Positions 62,290 to 64,000 of a stretch of 64,000 bases of DNA are shown here, piece after piece. A program made the position numbers and the translations under genes. Numbering within the stretch: position 1 is the stretch's first letter; every line of letters starts with the position of its first letter. Below the pieces are notes generated by a model. The model ran no database searches. It was not told the origin of the DNA and saw only the letters and a program-made list of their open reading frames with translations. The DNA lies in the NCBI RefSeq assembly GCF_001513955.1, contig NZ_KQ948144.1, forward strand, positions 1,343,041 through 1,407,040. The letters run 5' to 3'. Source of the DNA: Streptomyces pseudovenezuelae. Its GTDB lineage: Bacteria; Actinomycetota; Actinomycetes; Streptomycetales; Streptomycetaceae.

Positions 62290-63194
62290 GCCCCGGCCCG
62301 GGCGGCCGCGATCCGGCCCGCCAGCCGGACGTTGCCCCGCACCGCCGCCAGGTTGGCGCTCAGCGAGGCGCCGTCGGTGTGCCGCACCAGGTAGTCCAGC
62401 AGGAACGGCGTGACCCCCTGGCCGGAGACCCCCGCCTCCTCGCAGGCCTGGAGCGCTTCCGCGAGCACACGCGCGTGCAACGCGGGGTCGAGCTGCTCCT
62501 CCTCGGGCACGGGGTTGGCGACGATCAGCGCCGAGCCGGGCGCGTCGAGCGCCGCACGCGCGCGCATGACCTCCGCCACCTGCTCGGGGGAGTCCAGCCG
62601 CCACTCCACCGGAAAGCCGGAGTCGGACAGATAGAAGCCGGGGAAGCGGTCCGTGCCGAACCCGGCGACCGCGACCCCCAGCGTCTCCAGGCGCTGAAGT
62701 GTCGCGGGCACGTCCAGGATGGACTTCACGCCCGCGCACACCACGGTGATCGCGGTACGTGCCAGCAGGCCGAGGTCGGCCGACTCGTCCTGGGTCGTGG
62801 TCCACTCCCGGTGCACCCCGCCGAGCCCGCCCGTCGCGAACACCTCCACCCCGGCCAGGGCCGCCAGCTGGGCCGTCGCCGACACGGTGGTCGCCCCGCT
62901 CACCCCCGCGGCCATCGCGAGGGGCAGATCCCGGTGACCCAGCTTGCGGATCCCGTCCTCGTTCGCGACGCGTTCCACCTGCTGCTTGTCCAGGCCGACA
63001 TGGGGGCGCCCGTCGAGTACGGCGATCGTCGCCGGTACCGCCCCCTCCTGCCGCAGGACGTCCTCCAGTTCCAGCGCCACCTGCAGATTGCGCGGACGCG
63101 GCAGCCCGTGCGCGATGATCGTGGACTCCAGGGCCACCACGGGTCGACGCGCGTCGATCGCCTCGCGCACCTCTTCGGACACCACCAGCACCAC
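62286..63194 (-). CDS. psuG: Pseudouridine-5'-phosphate glycosidase
   Basis: A 302-residue protein of normal PsuG length. Family blocks include VVALESTIIAHGLPRPRN, ELEDVLRQEGAVPATIAVLDGRPHVGL, RKLGHRDLPLAMAAGVSGATTVSATAQLA, VFATGGLGGVHR and VVCAGVKSILDVPATLQRLETLGV, including the catalytic lysine and metal-binding aspartate regions. It splits pseudouridine 5'-phosphate into uracil and ribose 5-phosphate. Start GTG 63194 has AGGAGG seven nucleotides upstream; the ATG at 63227 has no site. With the pfkB gene it forms a two-gene pseudouridine degradation unit. Confidence 0.94.
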   Translation of the reverse strand: MVLVVSEEVREAIDARRPVVALESTIIAHGLPRPRNLQVALELEDVLRQEGAVPATIAVLDGRPHVGLDKQQVERVANEDGIRKLGHRDLPLAMAAGVSGATTVSATAQLAALAGVEVFATGGLGGVHREWTTTQDESADLGLLARTAITVVCAGVKSILDVPATLQRLETLGVAVAGFGTDRFPGFYLSDSGFPVEWRLDSPEQVAEVMRARAALDAPGSALIVANPVPEEEQLDPALHARVLAEALQACEEAGVSGQGVTPFLLDYLVRHTDGASLSANLAAVRGNVRLAGRIAAARAGA

Positions 63195-63293
63195 GGGCCT
63201 GCCTCCTGTCGTTCGTTCTTCCCTCATCTCTGGCGGGCGGCGCGTCCGGTCAAACCCTTGCGAGCTGTGGAGGACGACACCAGCCTGGGGTGC

Positions 63294-63722
63294 ATGACGG
63301 ACAACTCGATGCGTCTCGACCATGTCGTCCTCTGGGTGCGCGACCCGGTGGCATCGGCCGACTTCTACGAGAAGACCCTGGGCATGGAACCCGTGAGGCT
63401 CACCGACTTCGCCGCGGGGGCGGTGTCCTTCCCCTCCGTACGGCTCAACGACGAGACCATCCTCGACCTCATGCCGCTCACCCTGGCGGACGGCATGAAA
63501 ATGGTGCCCGGCGCTGCCGAGAGCGCGGGACACCCCGTCAATCATGTCTGCCTGGCCCTGCCCGCCGACGATTTCGAGACACTGCGGGCCCGTCTGGAGG
63601 AACGGTCCGTGCCCGTCTCGGACTTCTCCCACGACTCCTTCGGCGCCCGCGGCATGGCCCGGCGCAGTTTCTACTTCCGCGACCCGGACGGGAACGTGTT
63701 CGAGGCGCGCCACTACGACTGA
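63294..63722 (+). CDS. VOC-family (glyoxalase/bleomycin-resistance fold) protein
   Basis: A 142-residue single vicinal-oxygen-chelate domain with MRLDHVVLWVRDPVASADFYEKTLGMEPVRLTDF, then HVCLALPADDFETLRARLEER and the C-terminal RSFYFRDPDGNVFEARHY, whose histidine and glutamate are typical metal ligands. Members include glyoxalase I, dioxygenases and antibiotic-binding proteins; the substrate is unknown. Start ATG 63294 is used, with ATG 63309 also possible. It converges on the formaldehyde dehydrogenase gene with a strong hairpin between them. Confidence 0.87.
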   Translation: MTDNSMRLDHVVLWVRDPVASADFYEKTLGMEPVRLTDFAAGAVSFPSVRLNDETILDLMPLTLADGMKMVPGAAESAGHPVNHVCLALPADDFETLRARLEERSVPVSDFSHDSFGARGMARRSFYFRDPDGNVFEARHYD

Positions 63723-63729
63723 CGCCGCG

Positions 63730-63765
63730 GGGCCCCACGCCACACGCACGCGTGGCGTGGGGCCC
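63730..63765. terminator. Bidirectional terminator between the VOC and dehydrogenase genes
   Basis: A 14-bp stem (63730-63743 with 63752-63765) with an 8-nt loop lies 7 bp after the VOC stop and 14 bp from the dehydrogenase stop. Confidence 0.8.
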
Positions 63766-63779
63766 GCTCGCGGGTGACG

Positions 63780-64000
63780 TCAGACCGGCCGTACGCCGTT
63801 GAGCGCCCCGTGCGGGTCGAGCACGTACTTGCGGCTGGCGCCCTGGTCGAACTCGGCGTAGCCGCGCGGTGCGTCCTCCAGCCCGATGACCGTCGCGTTG
63901 ACCGCCTTGGCGATGTGCACACGGCCGTGCAGGATGGCCATCATCAGGCTCCGGTGGTACTTCATCACCGGGCACTGTCCGGTGATGAAGCGGTGGCTCT
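63780..64000 (-). CDS. C-terminus of a glutathione-independent formaldehyde dehydrogenase (partial)
   Basis: The last 73 codons are visible; the gene runs off the right edge. It reads SHRFITGQCPVMKYHRSLMMAILHGRVHIAKAVNATVIGLEDAPRGYAEFDQGASRKYVLDPHG, which matches the C-terminal segment of zinc-dependent, glutathione-independent formaldehyde dehydrogenases (FdhA-type medium-chain dehydrogenases, NAD-linked). The catalytic zinc and nucleotide-binding parts lie beyond the window. In Streptomyces such enzymes are usually general formaldehyde or aldehyde detoxifiers. Confidence 0.85.
   Translation of the reverse strand, partial: SHRFITGQCPVMKYHRSLMMAILHGRVHIAKAVNATVIGLEDAPRGYAEFDQGASRKYVLDPHGALNGVRPV

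Overview
The window is high-GC (about 70%) chromosomal DNA with strong third-position G/C, many GTG starts, ATGA/GTGA stop-start overlaps and actinobacterial families (ANTAR regulator, DUF3068, DUF397, DUF6343, SPW_0924-type peptide). With the gene order pyk - tRNA - ANTAR regulator - liv operon - polA - rpsA - coaE, it reads as the conserved core of a Streptomyces chromosome. This placement rests on family knowledge and remembered gene order, not on a search.

Layout. 1-4.1 kb: end of a siderophore-type N-hydroxylase, an SGNH hydrolase, a Tat-exported 5'-nucleotidase and a SIMPL protein. 4.2-7.4 kb: pyruvate kinase, a free-standing LAGLIDADG protein, an odd CAA-anticodon tRNA and the ANTAR response regulator. 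7.4-13.1 kb: a complete branched-chain amino acid ABC transporter, with a hairpin between the binding protein and the permeases. 13.3-17.4 kb: a membrane-anchored protein, a 545-bp repeat-bearing gap, a thioesterase and an orphan FdhF-like molybdoenzyme. 17.5-23.9 kb: polA, an inverted-repeat element, a DUF4184 membrane protein and a secreted lytic transglycosylase. 24-28.5 kb: small membrane and exported proteins, HrpB helicase and a methyltransferase with no ordinary start codon. 28.6-32.7 kb: rpsA with a clear promoter and terminator, a PAC2 protein, coaE and a TPR protein.

33-41.6 kb: acyltransferase-like protein, DoxX, S4 RNA-binding protein, type-5 uracil-DNA glycosylase, proline iminopeptidase, then a GntR regulator divergent from an NCS1 permease and a hydantoin-racemase-like gene with a palindromic operator, then a translationally coupled trio (unknown protein, RidA, GNAT). 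41.7-49.7 kb: nucleotidyltransferase, FUSC protein, nuclease/phosphatase, a chimeric pseudogene (amidohydrolase remnant joined to a cytochrome P450 remnant), DUF899 and an ABC exporter. 49.8-54.4 kb: a WhiJ-type regulatory set (HATPase, XRE/DUF5753, DUF397), a MocR regulator and an AhpD-like protein. 54.4-64 kb: an orphan gltD, DUF1772, DUF2293, a kinase-like protein without a P-loop, CBS, CorA, a methyltransferase, a psuG-pfkB pair for pseudouridine breakdown, a VOC protein and the end of a formaldehyde dehydrogenase.

Most of this is conserved housekeeping DNA. No CRISPR array, insertion sequence, prophage or biosynthetic cluster was seen. The points that stand out are the class-I-shaped tRNA with a CAA anticodon beside a lower-GC LAGLIDADG gene, the ATC-start methyltransferase, the chimeric pseudogene with two identical GCGCCTAGA stop contexts, and a repeated -10-hexamer plus 6-nt arrangement that suggests many leaderless transcripts.
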